Made by a program: the position numbers and the translations under genes. Under the pieces are notes generated by a model that had not been told where the DNA came from, did not search any database, and was given only the letters and a program-made list of their open reading frames with translations. Shown here piece after piece: positions 1 to 7,572 of a stretch of 21,164 nucleotides of DNA (the stretch's first letter is position 1; each line of letters opens with the position of its first letter). Origin of the DNA: Candidatus Zixiibacteriota bacterium (lineage in GTDB: Bacteria; Zixibacteria; MSB-5A5; GN15; JAAZOE01); NCBI GenBank assembly GCA_028700875.1, contig JAQVRW010000008.1:1-21164 (forward strand). The letters are read 5' to 3'.

Positions 1-347
1 GAAATTATGAAATGTTGATGGTTCTCAACAGTCGTCGCCCGTTTACCGAAACCGTCGCCGGGTGCCGGAAGGTCATGACCAGAATCGAGCAGACGGCCCG
101 GATGAAATTTACCGGGCTGATCTCCAACAGCCATATGATCCAGGAAACCACCCCGGATCTGCTGCAGGAGGGTTATCAACTGGCCCAGGCGGTCGGTCGC
201 GACGCCGGGCTGCCCCTCTTTTTCATCAGCGCCCAGTGGGAGGTTTTGAAAGAAATGGACCTGTTGCAGTTTGACTGCCCAATTCTTCCTCTGACCCGGT
301 CGATGTTGAAGCCGTGGGAAAGAAAAAGCGGGCCCGTCGGGCTTTAG
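1..347 (+). CDS. C-terminal part of a probable P-loop (MinD/CobQ-like) ATP-binding protein, 5' truncated by window edge
   Basis: The frame is open to the left edge (reading N-Y-E before the first internal ATG at 12), so this is the tail of a longer gene and the ATG at 12 is not its start. About 113 residues are visible. The segments LNSRRPFTETVAGC and FTGLISNSHMIQETTP resemble the C-terminal part of MinD/CobQ-type ATP-binding proteins that I recall next to OFOR operons in anaerobes, where the strand 'GLISN.H' follows the nucleotide-binding core. The Walker A part would lie outside the window. It ends at TAG, 18 bases before the ferredoxin gene on the same strand, so it is probably the upstream member of the same operon. 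The family assignment is from memory of the pattern. Its role in the complex (cofactor insertion, regulation or other) is unknown. Confidence 0.6.
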   Translation, partial: NYEMLMVLNSRRPFTETVAGCRKVMTRIEQTARMKFTGLISNSHMIQETTPDLLQEGYQLAQAVGRDAGLPLFFISAQWEVLKEMDLLQFDCPILPLTRSMLKPWERKSGPVGL

Positions 348-365
348 ATAGAAGAGGATGTCTTC

Positions 366-599
366 ATGCCTGGTGTACGAATAGACAAGAATTACTGCAA
401 GGGATGCGAGCTGTGCATCAAAGCCTGTCCCATGCAGATTCTGGGCATGTCCAAAGAGATCAATCTCAAAGGATATTTTTTCGCCCAGTTAAAAGAGCCG
501 ACCAAATGTATCGGCTGTCGTATCTGCGCCATTGTTTGTCCCGACGTGGCGATTACCGTTCTGACTCACGGGACGCAATTTGCCTTGTTTGAGTACTAG
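366..599 (+). CDS. 2-oxoacid:ferredoxin oxidoreductase delta subunit (2x[4Fe-4S] ferredoxin)
   Basis: This 77-residue protein has two complete [4Fe-4S] motifs: C11-x2-C14-x2-C17-x3-C21-P and C48-x2-C51-x2-C54-x3-C58-P. In four-subunit OFORs of the Kor/Vor type the small delta subunit carries two clusters and passes electrons from the TPP centre to external ferredoxin or a partner complex. The length is normal for a stand-alone delta subunit. GAAGAGG sits about 8 bases upstream of the ATG. An ATG at 358 is out of frame. The next gene, the alpha subunit, begins 12 bases after the stop. The delta-alpha-beta-gamma order is that of kor/vor operons. Confidence 0.9.
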   Translation: MPGVRIDKNYCKGCELCIKACPMQILGMSKEINLKGYFFAQLKEPTKCIGCRICAIVCPDVAITVLTHGTQFALFEY

Positions 600-611
600 G
601 GGAGAATAGCA

Positions 612-1685
612 ATGGCCAAGAAATTGATGAAAGGGAACGAGGCGATAGGCGAGGCGGCTATTGCCGCCGGCGCCATCAACTATTTCGCCTACCCGATCAC
701 CCCCCAGAGCGAGGTGGCCGAATATATGACCTGGCGGCTTCCGGAAGTCGGCGGGGTATTCGTCCAGGCCGAATCCGAGGTGGCCGTGGGAAACATGCTG
801 CTGGGCGCCGCATCAACCGGGAAACGGGTATTCACGACGTCCTCCAGTCCGGGCATCAGCCTGATGATGGAAGCGATCTCATACATGGCCGGCGATCATC
901 TGCCGGTCGTGATTGTCAATATCACCCGGGGAGGGCCCGGTCTGGGCGGCATCCTTCCGGCGCAGTCCGATTATTTCCAGGCCGTCAAGGCCGGAGGCCA
1001 TGGCGACTACCATTCCATCGTCCTGGCGCCGGCATCGGTGCAGGAGGCGGTTGACCTGATGATCCTGGCCTTCGATCTGGCCGATACTTATCGCACGCCG
1101 GTGATCGTCATGGGCGACGGGATGATCGGGCAGATGATGGAATCGGTGGAGTTTCCGGAAAAATACCACGATCCGGTCAACCCGGAAACCAAAGATTGGC
1201 CGTTGACCGGCGCCAAAGGCCGCAAGCCGCGGGTCATCAAATCGCTGTTTCTGGATCCGAAACTTCTCGAAAAGAACAGTTTCGACCTGGCCGCAAAATA
1301 CGCCGTCATCAAGGCGAAGGAAGTTCGGCATGAACTATACAAGGTCTCAAACAAGAACCGCATCCTGATCACGGCTTACGGCACCATGGCCCGTATTTGC
1401 CAGACGGCCATCGACGAACTGGAAGAAGAAGGCATCAGCGCCGGCCTGTTTCGCCCCATCACTTTGTACCCGTTTCCGGAAAAGGAAATCTATCAGGAGG
1501 CGGCCAAGAAGAATATCGAGGCTATCCTGACGGTCGAGATGAGCATGGGCCAAATGATCGAAGATGTCGAGCGGTTTATCAAGGGAACCAAACCGATCGA
1601 ATTCTACGGAAGGACCGGCGGCATCGTCCCGACTCCGAATGAGGTCAAAGACAAGGTGCGGCAGATGCTGGGCGCCGGCAAATGA
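612..1685 (+). CDS. vorB: 2-oxoacid:ferredoxin oxidoreductase alpha subunit (VorB/KorA family)
   Basis: This 357-residue protein belongs to the pyruvate:ferredoxin oxidoreductase alpha/domain I-II family. The hallmark Y27-PITPQS segment lies near the N-terminus, followed by AESEVAVGNMLLGA (about 53-66), which helps form the TPP site with the beta subunit. A TSSSPGISLMMEAISY helix and a C-terminal Rossmann-like domain (from about 245, ILITAYGTMAR) follow. The reaction is oxidative CoA-dependent decarboxylation of a 2-oxoacid with ferredoxin reduction, or the reverse carboxylation. Overall it best matches the VorB type (3-methyl-2-oxobutanoate), but 2-oxoglutarate is equally possible because the family is not reliably separated by eye. 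GGGGAGA precedes the start at about 6 bases. The beta gene follows directly. Confidence 0.9.
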   Translation: MAKKLMKGNEAIGEAAIAAGAINYFAYPITPQSEVAEYMTWRLPEVGGVFVQAESEVAVGNMLLGAASTGKRVFTTSSSPGISLMMEAISYMAGDHLPVVIVNITRGGPGLGGILPAQSDYFQAVKAGGHGDYHSIVLAPASVQEAVDLMILAFDLADTYRTPVIVMGDGMIGQMMESVEFPEKYHDPVNPETKDWPLTGAKGRKPRVIKSLFLDPKLLEKNSFDLAAKYAVIKAKEVRHELYKVSNKNRILITAYGTMARICQTAIDELEEEGISAGLFRPITLYPFPEKEIYQEAAKKNIEAILTVEMSMGQMIEDVERFIKGTKPIEFYGRTGGIVPTPNEVKDKVRQMLGAGK

Positions 1686-1709
1686 GTATTGCGGAATAAC
1701 GAGGGTATT

Positions 1710-2471
1710 ATGCTAATAGACAATGATGTCATCTTCAGCCGCACGAAGGGCCTGACCGAAAACATCACACATTACTGCCCGGGATGCACGCACGGCGTGA
1801 TTCACCGCCTGGTGAGTGAGGTGTTGGTGGAACTCGGTGTGCAAGATCGGACGGTCGGGGTGGCGCCGGTTGGATGTTCGGTGCTGGCCTATAATTATTA
1901 CGCCGTCGATTTCGTCGAAGCCGCCCATGGACGCGCTCCCGCGACCGCCACCGGATTCAAGCGGGTCAGACCGGATATGGTCGTGTTTACGTATCAAGGC
2001 GACGGCGACATGGCCTCCATCGGTATGGGCGAAATCGTCCATGCCGCTAACCGTGGCGAAAAGTTTACGACCATCTTCGTCAATAACGCCATTTACGGCA
2101 TGACCGGCGGCCAGATGGCTCCCACGACTCTGCCCGGTCATAAGACGACGACCTGTCCTCAGGGGCGAGATGTCACGGTGGTCGGATACCCCATCCGTAT
2201 GGTCGAACTTCTATCCGGCCTGCGGACGCCGGCGTATCTCGCCCGCGTCTCCGTGCACTCGCCGATGCATATCGTCGCCGCGAAGAAGGCCATTCGCAGG
2301 GCGTTTCAGTTGCAGTTGGAAGGACGCTGCTTCTCGTTGGTTGAGGTGCTGTCGACCTGTCCTACCAACTGGGGGATCACCCCGACGGCCGCGACAAAAT
2401 GGCTGGCCGATAACATGATCGATTACTATCCTCTCGGGATATACAAAGACCCGGATCAGGAGGTGGGCTGA
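1710..2471 (+). CDS. 2-oxoacid:ferredoxin oxidoreductase beta subunit (TPP-binding)
   Basis: This 253-residue protein is the TPP- and cluster-binding subunit. It shows C23-P-G-C26, C56 and C217, the expected four cysteines for one [4Fe-4S] cluster. The TPP/Mg motif is G97-D-G-D100 with N125-N126 about 25 residues later. I chose ATG 1710, which has GAGGG at 1701-1705 upstream. A longer TTG-initiated form from 1689, seven residues more, is possible but has no good ribosome-binding site. It pairs with the alpha subunit to bind the 2-oxoacid. The stop is followed one base later by the gamma ATG (TGAGATG), indicating translational coupling. Confidence 0.9.
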   Translation: MLIDNDVIFSRTKGLTENITHYCPGCTHGVIHRLVSEVLVELGVQDRTVGVAPVGCSVLAYNYYAVDFVEAAHGRAPATATGFKRVRPDMVVFTYQGDGDMASIGMGEIVHAANRGEKFTTIFVNNAIYGMTGGQMAPTTLPGHKTTTCPQGRDVTVVGYPIRMVELLSGLRTPAYLARVSVHSPMHIVAAKKAIRRAFQLQLEGRCFSLVEVLSTCPTNWGITPTAATKWLADNMIDYYPLGIYKDPDQEVG

Positions 2472-2472
2472 G

Positions 2473-3030
2473 ATGGCGAAGCAGGTTGAAGTGGTCATGG
2501 CCGGTTTCGGCGGACAGGGGGTCATGACCGCCGGTCAGCTTCTGGCCTATGCTGGCATGGACGAAGGGAAACAGGTCGTCTGGATTCCCTCCTATGGTCC
2601 CGAAATGCGGGGCGGCACGGCCAACTGCACGGTGGTGATTTCCGATGCCCGCATCGGTTCCCCCATTATCAACAATCCTCTCTCGGCTTGCATATTCAAC
2701 CGGCCTTCCCTCGACAAATTCGGGGCGTTGATTCGGACCGGCGGCCTGTTGTTGATCAACAGCTCGCTCATCGATGTCGTTTCCGGCCGTTCCGATATCA
2801 CCGAGATTCTGGTTCCGGCCAATGACATCGCCATCAAGGTGGGCAGCCCGAAGGTGGCCAACATGGTCATGCTGGCCGCTTATGTGGCCGCCACGGAGAT
2901 CGTGTCCTTCGATACCTTGAACCGGATGCTGGAACTGAAAATGGGAAAGAAGAAAGACCTGCTGGCGATCAACTACCGCGCGTTCGAAGAAGGGCGCAAG
3001 CTGACCGGTAAGGTCATCACGACGAGGTGA
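2473..3030 (+). CDS. 2-oxoacid:ferredoxin oxidoreductase gamma subunit
   Basis: This 185-residue protein has the usual length of a stand-alone gamma subunit. The N-terminal GFGGQGVMTAGQLLA (about 11-25) and the SYGPEMRGG segment (about 40-48) are the family signature of the domain involved in CoA binding and the assembly interface. It completes the four-subunit OFOR. It begins one base after the beta stop and ends four bases before the NuoE-like gene. This near-zero spacing between the OFOR and the NADH-type subunits is the main reason for treating them as one complex. Confidence 0.9.
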   Translation: MAKQVEVVMAGFGGQGVMTAGQLLAYAGMDEGKQVVWIPSYGPEMRGGTANCTVVISDARIGSPIINNPLSACIFNRPSLDKFGALIRTGGLLLINSSLIDVVSGRSDITEILVPANDIAIKVGSPKVANMVMLAAYVAATEIVSFDTLNRMLELKMGKKKDLLAINYRAFEEGRKLTGKVITTR

Positions 3031-3034
3031 CACG

Positions 3035-3490
3035 ATGGCGCATGACTTGGCCAAGATACAGGAAATCATCAACCGCAGCCCGCAAAGCCCCGGCTCGCTG
3101 ATAGCGGTTCTTCAGGATATACAGCGGGAGTTCCATTACCTCCCGTGCGAGGCACTCGAAGCGACGGCCTCGTCGCTCAACGTTCCGCTGAGTAAGGTAT
3201 TCAGCGTTTCCACGTTTTACAACGCCTTCAGCCTGAACCCCCGCGGCGAACGAATCATCCGCATCTGCCAGGGGACGGCCTGCCATATCAAGGGAGCCGA
3301 CCTGATCCAGGAACAACTCGTGGCCGGTCTGGGCCTCAAACCGGGAGAGACCTCGCCGGATATGAAATACACGCTGGAAGTGGTCAATTGTCTGGGGGTG
3401 TGCGCCATGGCGCCGGTTGTCGTCGTGAACGACAAAATCCACGGCGGCGTTCGTTGTGACAAAGCGCTGAAACTGGTGAAGAAGGACTGA
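3035..3490 (+). CDS. NuoE-like [2Fe-2S] thioredoxin-fold subunit (HydC/HndA type)
   Basis: This 151-residue protein has the normal length of the 24-kDa-type subunit. A helical N-terminal region is followed by a thioredoxin-like domain with the [2Fe-2S] ligands C78-x4-C83 and C119-x3-C123 (CQGTAC and NCLGVCAMAP). Conserved family pieces include VSTFYNAFSLNPRG. In complex I and in NAD-linked hydrogenases this protein docks on the NuoF-type flavoprotein and carries one [2Fe-2S] cluster. With no other complex I genes in view, it more likely belongs to a soluble NAD-dependent complex. It lies four bases after the OFOR gamma gene and one base before the NuoF-like gene. Confidence 0.92.
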   Translation: MAHDLAKIQEIINRSPQSPGSLIAVLQDIQREFHYLPCEALEATASSLNVPLSKVFSVSTFYNAFSLNPRGERIIRICQGTACHIKGADLIQEQLVAGLGLKPGETSPDMKYTLEVVNCLGVCAMAPVVVVNDKIHGGVRCDKALKLVKKD

Positions 3491-3491
3491 C

Positions 3492-5345
3492 ATGCGTATC
3501 GATTCCATAGAGAAGCTGGATAAATGGCGGAAGGAATGCCGCCGGACGTTCGAAGCGCCCAAGCGCAAGGTGATCGTCTGCTTGGGCGAGGGATGTCTGG
3601 CCAACGGCTCGGAAGAGGTCTTCAACGAGTTCAAGAAGCTGGTGGCCGAAAAGAAGATTCCAGATGTCACCGTCGAGTCGGTGGCCAAGACAGGCTGTCA
3701 CGGCTTCTGCGCGCTCGGGCCGCTAGTGATCATCGAACCCGACGGCACCTTCTATACCAAGGTGAGCAAAGGGGACGTCGCCAAGATTGTGGACAAGACC
3801 CTGATCGGCCATGAAATCATCGACAAATTGCTCTACACGGATGCGAAAACTGCCGAAAAGGTCGCCAATTACGAGAAGATACCGTTCTACGCCCGCCAGC
3901 AACGTATCTCGTTGCGCCATTGCGGCACGATCGACCCGCACAAGATCACCGATTATATCGCCGTGGGCGGGTATGCCGCGCTGGGTAAAGCCCTGACCAC
4001 CATGACGCCCCAGCAGGTGATCGACGAAATTACCAAGTCCGGTCTGCGCGGCCGGGGCGGCGCCGGATTTCCCACAGGAAAGAAATGGGCCACGTGCGCC
4101 AAGGCGCCAGCCGACGTCCACTATGTCATCTGCAACGGCGACGAAGGCGACCCCGGAGCGTTTTCCGATCGTACCACCATGGGCAGCGATCCGCATTCGG
4201 TGCTGGAGGGGATGATCATCTGCGCCTATGCCGTCGGATCGCACCAGGGATACATTTACGTCCGCGAGGAATATCCCCTGGCGGTGGTGACCCTGCAGAA
4301 GGCGATCGACGAAGCCAAGCAGCACGGATTGTTGGGTGAGCATATCCTCGGCACAGAGTTGTCCTTCGACATAAAGATCAGCCGGGGCGGCGGTGCCTTC
4401 GTCTGCGGCGAATCATCGGCGCTAATGAGATCGGTCGCCGGCGAAGTTGGCGAGCCGCGGGCCAAGTATATCCGTTCTGTGATCAAGGGGTTGCATGACC
4501 AGCCGACCGTCCTCAACAACGTTGAAACCTACGCCACCGTGCCTGCGATCGTCGAGCGCGGCGCCGACTGGTTCGCTGGCATCGGGACGAAGAAAAGCAC
4601 CGGCACCAAGGTCTTTTCGCTGGCCGGCAAAATCAAGAATACCGGTCTGGTGGAAGTCCCCATGGGGATCACCTTGCGCGAAATCATCTTCGATATCGGC
4701 GGCGGGGTGCCCGATGGCCGGAAATTCAAGGCGGTCCAAACCGGCGGTCCTTCAGGCGGGTGTTTGCCCGAGGGCAAAATCGATCTGCCCGTGGATTTCG
4801 ACAGCCTGACCGAGGCCGGATCGATGATGGGATCAGGCGGCATGGTCATCATGGACGACCGGACTTGCATGGTCGAGGTCGCCCGGTATTTCCTGTCGTT
4901 TCTGGTGTCCGAATCTTGCGGCAAGTGCGTTCCCTGCCGCGAAGGCTTGTACCAGCTCCGCGAGCTGTGCGCCAAGGTGTGCGACGGCGAGGCGACCGAA
5001 GAAGACCTGGCCCTGATGGAACGGCTGGCCAAGACCATCAAGGTTGGCTCTCTCTGCGGCCTGGGTCAATCCGGCCCCAACCCGTTTCTGAGCACCCTGC
5101 TCTATTTCCGGGATGAGTATCTGGCGCATATCCGCGACAAGAAATGTCCCGGCGGCGTCTGCCGCAAGCTCATTACCTATGCGATCACCGATGCGTGCAC
5201 CGGATGTATGGCCTGCATCAGCGTCTGCCCGGTTCACGCCATCACCGGTGAGCGCAAGAAAAAACATGTCCTCGACAAAAACATATGCGATCGGTGCGGG
5301 TCGTGCTATGCCGTCTGCAAGTTCGACGCCATAGAAATCAGTTGA
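3492..5345 (+). CDS. NuoF-like NADH-binding flavoprotein with extra N- and C-terminal Fe-S domains (HydB/HndC type)
   Basis: This 617-residue protein is longer than complex I NuoF (about 430-450) because of two added domains. Residues 1-110 form a thioredoxin-like [2Fe-2S] domain (C30, C35, C69, C73). The FMN/NADH-binding region has GLRGRGGAGFPTGKKW from 184 and NGDEGDPGAFSDR from 215. An SLBB domain follows. The NuoF [4Fe-4S] site has C476, C479, C482 and C522. A C-terminal 2x[4Fe-4S] ferredoxin domain starts with cysteines near 569 and 599. This architecture is that of HydB of electron-bifurcating hydrogenases and HndC, rather than of complex I. It should oxidise or reduce NAD(P)H through FMN. 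NAD versus NADP preference cannot be read by eye. Confidence 0.93.
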   Translation: MRIDSIEKLDKWRKECRRTFEAPKRKVIVCLGEGCLANGSEEVFNEFKKLVAEKKIPDVTVESVAKTGCHGFCALGPLVIIEPDGTFYTKVSKGDVAKIVDKTLIGHEIIDKLLYTDAKTAEKVANYEKIPFYARQQRISLRHCGTIDPHKITDYIAVGGYAALGKALTTMTPQQVIDEITKSGLRGRGGAGFPTGKKWATCAKAPADVHYVICNGDEGDPGAFSDRTTMGSDPHSVLEGMIICAYAVGSHQGYIYVREEYPLAVVTLQKAIDEAKQHGLLGEHILGTELSFDIKISRGGGAFVCGESSALMRSVAGEVGEPRAKYIRSVIKGLHDQPTVLNNVETYATVPAIVERGADWFAGIGTKKSTGTKVFSLAGKIKNTGLVEVPMGITLREIIFDIGGGVPDGRKFKAVQTGGPSGGCLPEGKIDLPVDFDSLTEAGSMMGSGGMVIMDDRTCMVEVARYFLSFLVSESCGKCVPCREGLYQLRELCAKVCDGEATEEDLALMERLAKTIKVGSLCGLGQSGPNPFLSTLLYFRDEYLAHIRDKKCPGGVCRKLITYAITDACTGCMACISVCPVHAITGERKKKHVLDKNICDRCGSCYAVCKFDAIEIS

Positions 5346-5360
5346 ATGGGATGAGATGAT

Positions 5361-6137
5361 ATGGTACAGATGACCATAAACGGCAAAGTGGTCAAGGCTC
5401 CGGACGGGGAGATGCTCCTGACGGTTATCCGCCGCCAGGGGATCGACGTCCCCGCCCTGTGCGACCACGCGGCCGTGGAACCGTGCGGCTCCTGCCGCAT
5501 GTGCCTGGTGGAGATTACCCGCGAGGATTGGAACGGCTGGAAGAAATATGTCACCTCCTGCCTGTATCCTTCCGAAAACGGGTTGATCGTCTCCACGCAT
5601 ACGCCGGAGCTTCAGGAAATCCGCCGGAACATCATGGACCTCTATTTGGCGCGTTGCCCGGGCTCCGAACTGGTCCAGAAGATGGCCGAGGAGTACGGAC
5701 TTACCCGGACCAGTTACAAGACCATCCCCGAAGGAGACAACTGCATCATGTGTTATGCCTGCACTCGCATCTGCGAGGTGTTGGGACGCAACGCCATCTC
5801 GGCCGTCCATCGCGGGCATGCCAAAGTCATCTCCGGGCCGTTCGACGATCCGCCGCCGGATTGCATCGGCTGCCTCAGTTGCGCCAATATCTGTCCCACC
5901 GACGTCATCGAATGGCATGACCAGGATGGGACGCGGGCGATCTGGGGCCGTACGTTCGATCTGATCTCCTGCCGTCAATGCGGCAAGGGCATCATTACGC
6001 GCGATTTCGCCGAGTACCTCAAGGAAAAGCGGCAGATTCCGGCCGATTATTTCGAAATCTGCGACGACTGCAAACGGGTGGAACTGGCCCGGAAGATGGG
6101 CGGTCTGGTTGACCTGGCCAAGGAGGTGGCGTCATGA
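5361..6137 (+). CDS. Short NuoG/HoxU-like Fe-S subunit without a catalytic domain
   Basis: This 258-residue protein starts with a [2Fe-2S] ferredoxin domain (C34, C45, C48, C67). Two [4Fe-4S] motifs follow, starting at C128 (C131, C134, C138) and C168 (C171, C174, C178). The C-terminal tail has two further cysteine pairs, C204-x2-C207 and C234-x2-C237, which could bind zinc or another cluster. The His-Cys cluster (HxxxCxxC) normally between the first domains of NuoG and HydA is not visible; the matching stretch reads LYLARCPGSELVQ. There is no hydrogenase H-cluster or molybdopterin domain. It resembles the electron-wiring portion of HydA/NuoG and probably connects the flavoprotein to the OFOR. 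A weak GGGATGAGATG region precedes the start, 15 bases after the NuoF-like stop. Confidence 0.85.
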   Translation: MVQMTINGKVVKAPDGEMLLTVIRRQGIDVPALCDHAAVEPCGSCRMCLVEITREDWNGWKKYVTSCLYPSENGLIVSTHTPELQEIRRNIMDLYLARCPGSELVQKMAEEYGLTRTSYKTIPEGDNCIMCYACTRICEVLGRNAISAVHRGHAKVISGPFDDPPPDCIGCLSCANICPTDVIEWHDQDGTRAIWGRTFDLISCRQCGKGIITRDFAEYLKEKRQIPADYFEICDDCKRVELARKMGGLVDLAKEVAS

Positions 6138-6544
6138 CATACCGATACACCGTTAATCCCTCCCGATGCACCGGGTGCCGGACCTGCGAACTGGCTTGCG
6201 CCTTCACCCATACCCAGGAACAAAAGCCGGGCCGGAGCCGAATCTACCCCATTGCCTATGGTCCGGACCGGTTTGTCCCCGTCACCTGTCTGCAATGCGA
6301 TGACGCCTCGTGCGTCAAATCCTGCCTGTTCGACGCCCTGAAACGGAACGAAACCACCGGGGCGATAGAGCTGGACAAAGACCGGTGCGTCAACTGCCGG
6401 GCGTGCGTGGCGGCCTGTCCTTTCGGGTGCGCCCTGGTCGATGACGTTCATGATCAAGTCGTCAAATGCGACCTGTGTGGCGGCAGTCCCGCCTGTGCGC
6501 GGTTTTGCCCCACCAAGGCGCTTGAATATAAACGAATTGCCTGA
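6134..6544 (+). CDS. Four-cluster [4Fe-4S] ferredoxin (HycB/PsrB-type electron-transfer subunit)
   Basis: This 136-residue protein has four cysteine groups arranged as in the HycB/CooF/DmsB family: C12-x2-C15-x2-C18-x3-C22, then CLQCDDASCVKSC, CVNCRACVAACP and CDLCGGSPACARFCP. It can hold four [4Fe-4S] clusters and serve as an electron wire between a catalytic subunit and a partner. It overlaps the previous gene by four bases (ATGA), so the two are translationally coupled. It is the last gene before the terminator at 6604. It has no Tat signal, so it is cytoplasmic, as expected if it belongs to the OFOR-flavoprotein complex. Confidence 0.88.
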   Translation: MTYRYTVNPSRCTGCRTCELACAFTHTQEQKPGRSRIYPIAYGPDRFVPVTCLQCDDASCVKSCLFDALKRNETTGAIELDKDRCVNCRACVAACPFGCALVDDVHDQVVKCDLCGGSPACARFCPTKALEYKRIA

Positions 6545-6603
6545 GGCCTTTCGCCTCTCCTTGCCTGACCGACCCGCGACGGGTGGTCGCTACTGCGAAA
6601 TCG

Positions 6604-6632
6604 AAGCCGGTTGGTCGCCAGCCGGCTTTTTT
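6604..6632 (+). terminator. Rho-independent terminator of the OFOR redox operon
   Basis: An 11-bp stem, AAGCCGGTTGG (6604-6614) with CCAGCCGGCTT (6618-6628), contains one G-T wobble and a 3-base loop. It overlaps a run of six T (6627-6632). It lies 60 bases after the last Fe-S gene stop. Confidence 0.9.
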
Positions 6633-6650
6633 AAACCGCCGAAGGAGAGG

Positions 6651-6679
6651 TTGACTGGCAGAAACGATTTGCATACCTT
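6651..6679 (+). promoter_or_regulatory. Possible sigma-70-type promoter for the lipoprotein/citryl-CoA lyase operon
   Basis: TTGACT (6651-6656), a 17-base spacer and TACCTT (6674-6679) lie just after the terminator and about 50 bases before the GTG start at 6730. The -35 is good and the -10 is weak. A second option is TTGCAT (6669-6674) with GATAGT (6691-6696). Confidence 0.4.
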
Positions 6680-6729
6680 TTGGTTTGGACGATAGTAAGG
6701 CTTTTGATTCAAAAACGGGAGGAACTACC

Positions 6730-7572
6730 GTGACGGCGAGATGGATAAATGGCAATCGCACTTCATGCGGACGCATCACCGTTACAGTCATCGTCTGCAT
6801 CCTGGGGGGACTTTTGGTTTTGGCCGCCTGCGGCAAGAAGGAAGCGGAAATCGATCCCGCCAAATATGCTGAATGGAAGCTTTATTCTTACGGGCATTTC
6901 AATATCCACTATGATCCCCGATCCTCATGGGGACCGAAAATGGCCGATCTGGCCAGGGGTTACGAACGCTTCCTGACCGAAATCTGCGGGATCCTGGAAA
7001 TGCCCGTGCCCGAAGACAAGATCGAGCTTTACGTTTATGTTCCCGGACCGGATGGGAAAGAGATCACCGGCCGCACTCTGCCTTTTTCGACCGCCAATAC
7101 CATCCATTGGGACGCCCTGTATCCCTACGGGTATCAATTGACCAAGTTTCTCCTGGCCAAGAAGGGAATCGAGCCGGGGAACTTCCAGGTCATGAACGAA
7201 GGCGTCCCGCATCTGCTCGACTTCTCCGGGATAAACTACCACGACAAAACCAACCGCCTGGTCAACTCGGGGAAATTCGTTCCTCTGTCGGAATTGGGTG
7301 ACAACAACCGCTTCGATTCGCTGGCGTTTCCCGTCAAACGGTCCGAGTCGGCCTCGTTGTGCGGTTTCATCATGTACAACTATGGCCTGGAGCGGTTGTT
7401 CATGCTCTGGAAATCCTCGGTCGGATGGCAGCGCTCCATTGAGACGATCTTCCAGTCGCCGATAGACGAATTTGAAAAGAAATGGCTCGAATTTGCCCGA
7501 GCCAACACCACGTCCCCGGAAGGGACGATGGATAACGATACCGTACAGGATTTAAGGATGTTAATACAATGA
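6730..7572 (+). CDS. Lipoprotein resembling a peptidase-MA-like protein that has lost its zinc site
   Basis: The start is GTG 6730, which has GGGAGGA at 6717-6723 six bases upstream. A longer TTG-started frame from 6685 has no such site. The N-terminus has basic residues, a hydrophobic stretch and the lipobox LAAC ending at C34, so it is exported and lipid-anchored. The 280-residue protein then resembles peptidase-MA-like/gluzincin proteins: an N-terminal beta region (YGHFNIHYD), a central helix, an NEG segment (N156-E157-G158), FVPLSELGD, then GFIMYNYGLERLFMLWK. Where HExxH is expected, about 22 residues before E157, the sequence reads Y135-Q-L-T-K139, so both zinc histidines are missing. 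The family match is by pattern only. It overlaps the citryl-CoA lyase gene by four bases. Confidence 0.75.
   Translation: MTARWINGNRTSCGRITVTVIVCILGGLLVLAACGKKEAEIDPAKYAEWKLYSYGHFNIHYDPRSSWGPKMADLARGYERFLTEICGILEMPVPEDKIELYVYVPGPDGKEITGRTLPFSTANTIHWDALYPYGYQLTKFLLAKKGIEPGNFQVMNEGVPHLLDFSGINYHDKTNRLVNSGKFVPLSELGDNNRFDSLAFPVKRSESASLCGFIMYNYGLERLFMLWKSSVGWQRSIETIFQSPIDEFEKKWLEFARANTTSPEGTMDNDTVQDLRMLIQ

Noticed and set aside
5361..6137. Possible [FeFe]-hydrogenase catalytic subunit because of HydA-like Fe-S domains
   Set aside because: The protein ends at 258 residues without any H-cluster motif, and no separate hydrogenase gene is present.
3035..6137. Part of respiratory complex I
   Set aside because: The NuoF-like protein has the extra N- and C-terminal Fe-S domains of soluble bifurcating enzymes, and no membrane subunit or NuoBCDI gene is adjacent.
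6656..6673. TGGCA...TTGCA sigma-54-like element upstream of the lipoprotein
   Set aside because: GG and GC are 12 bases apart rather than the required 10.
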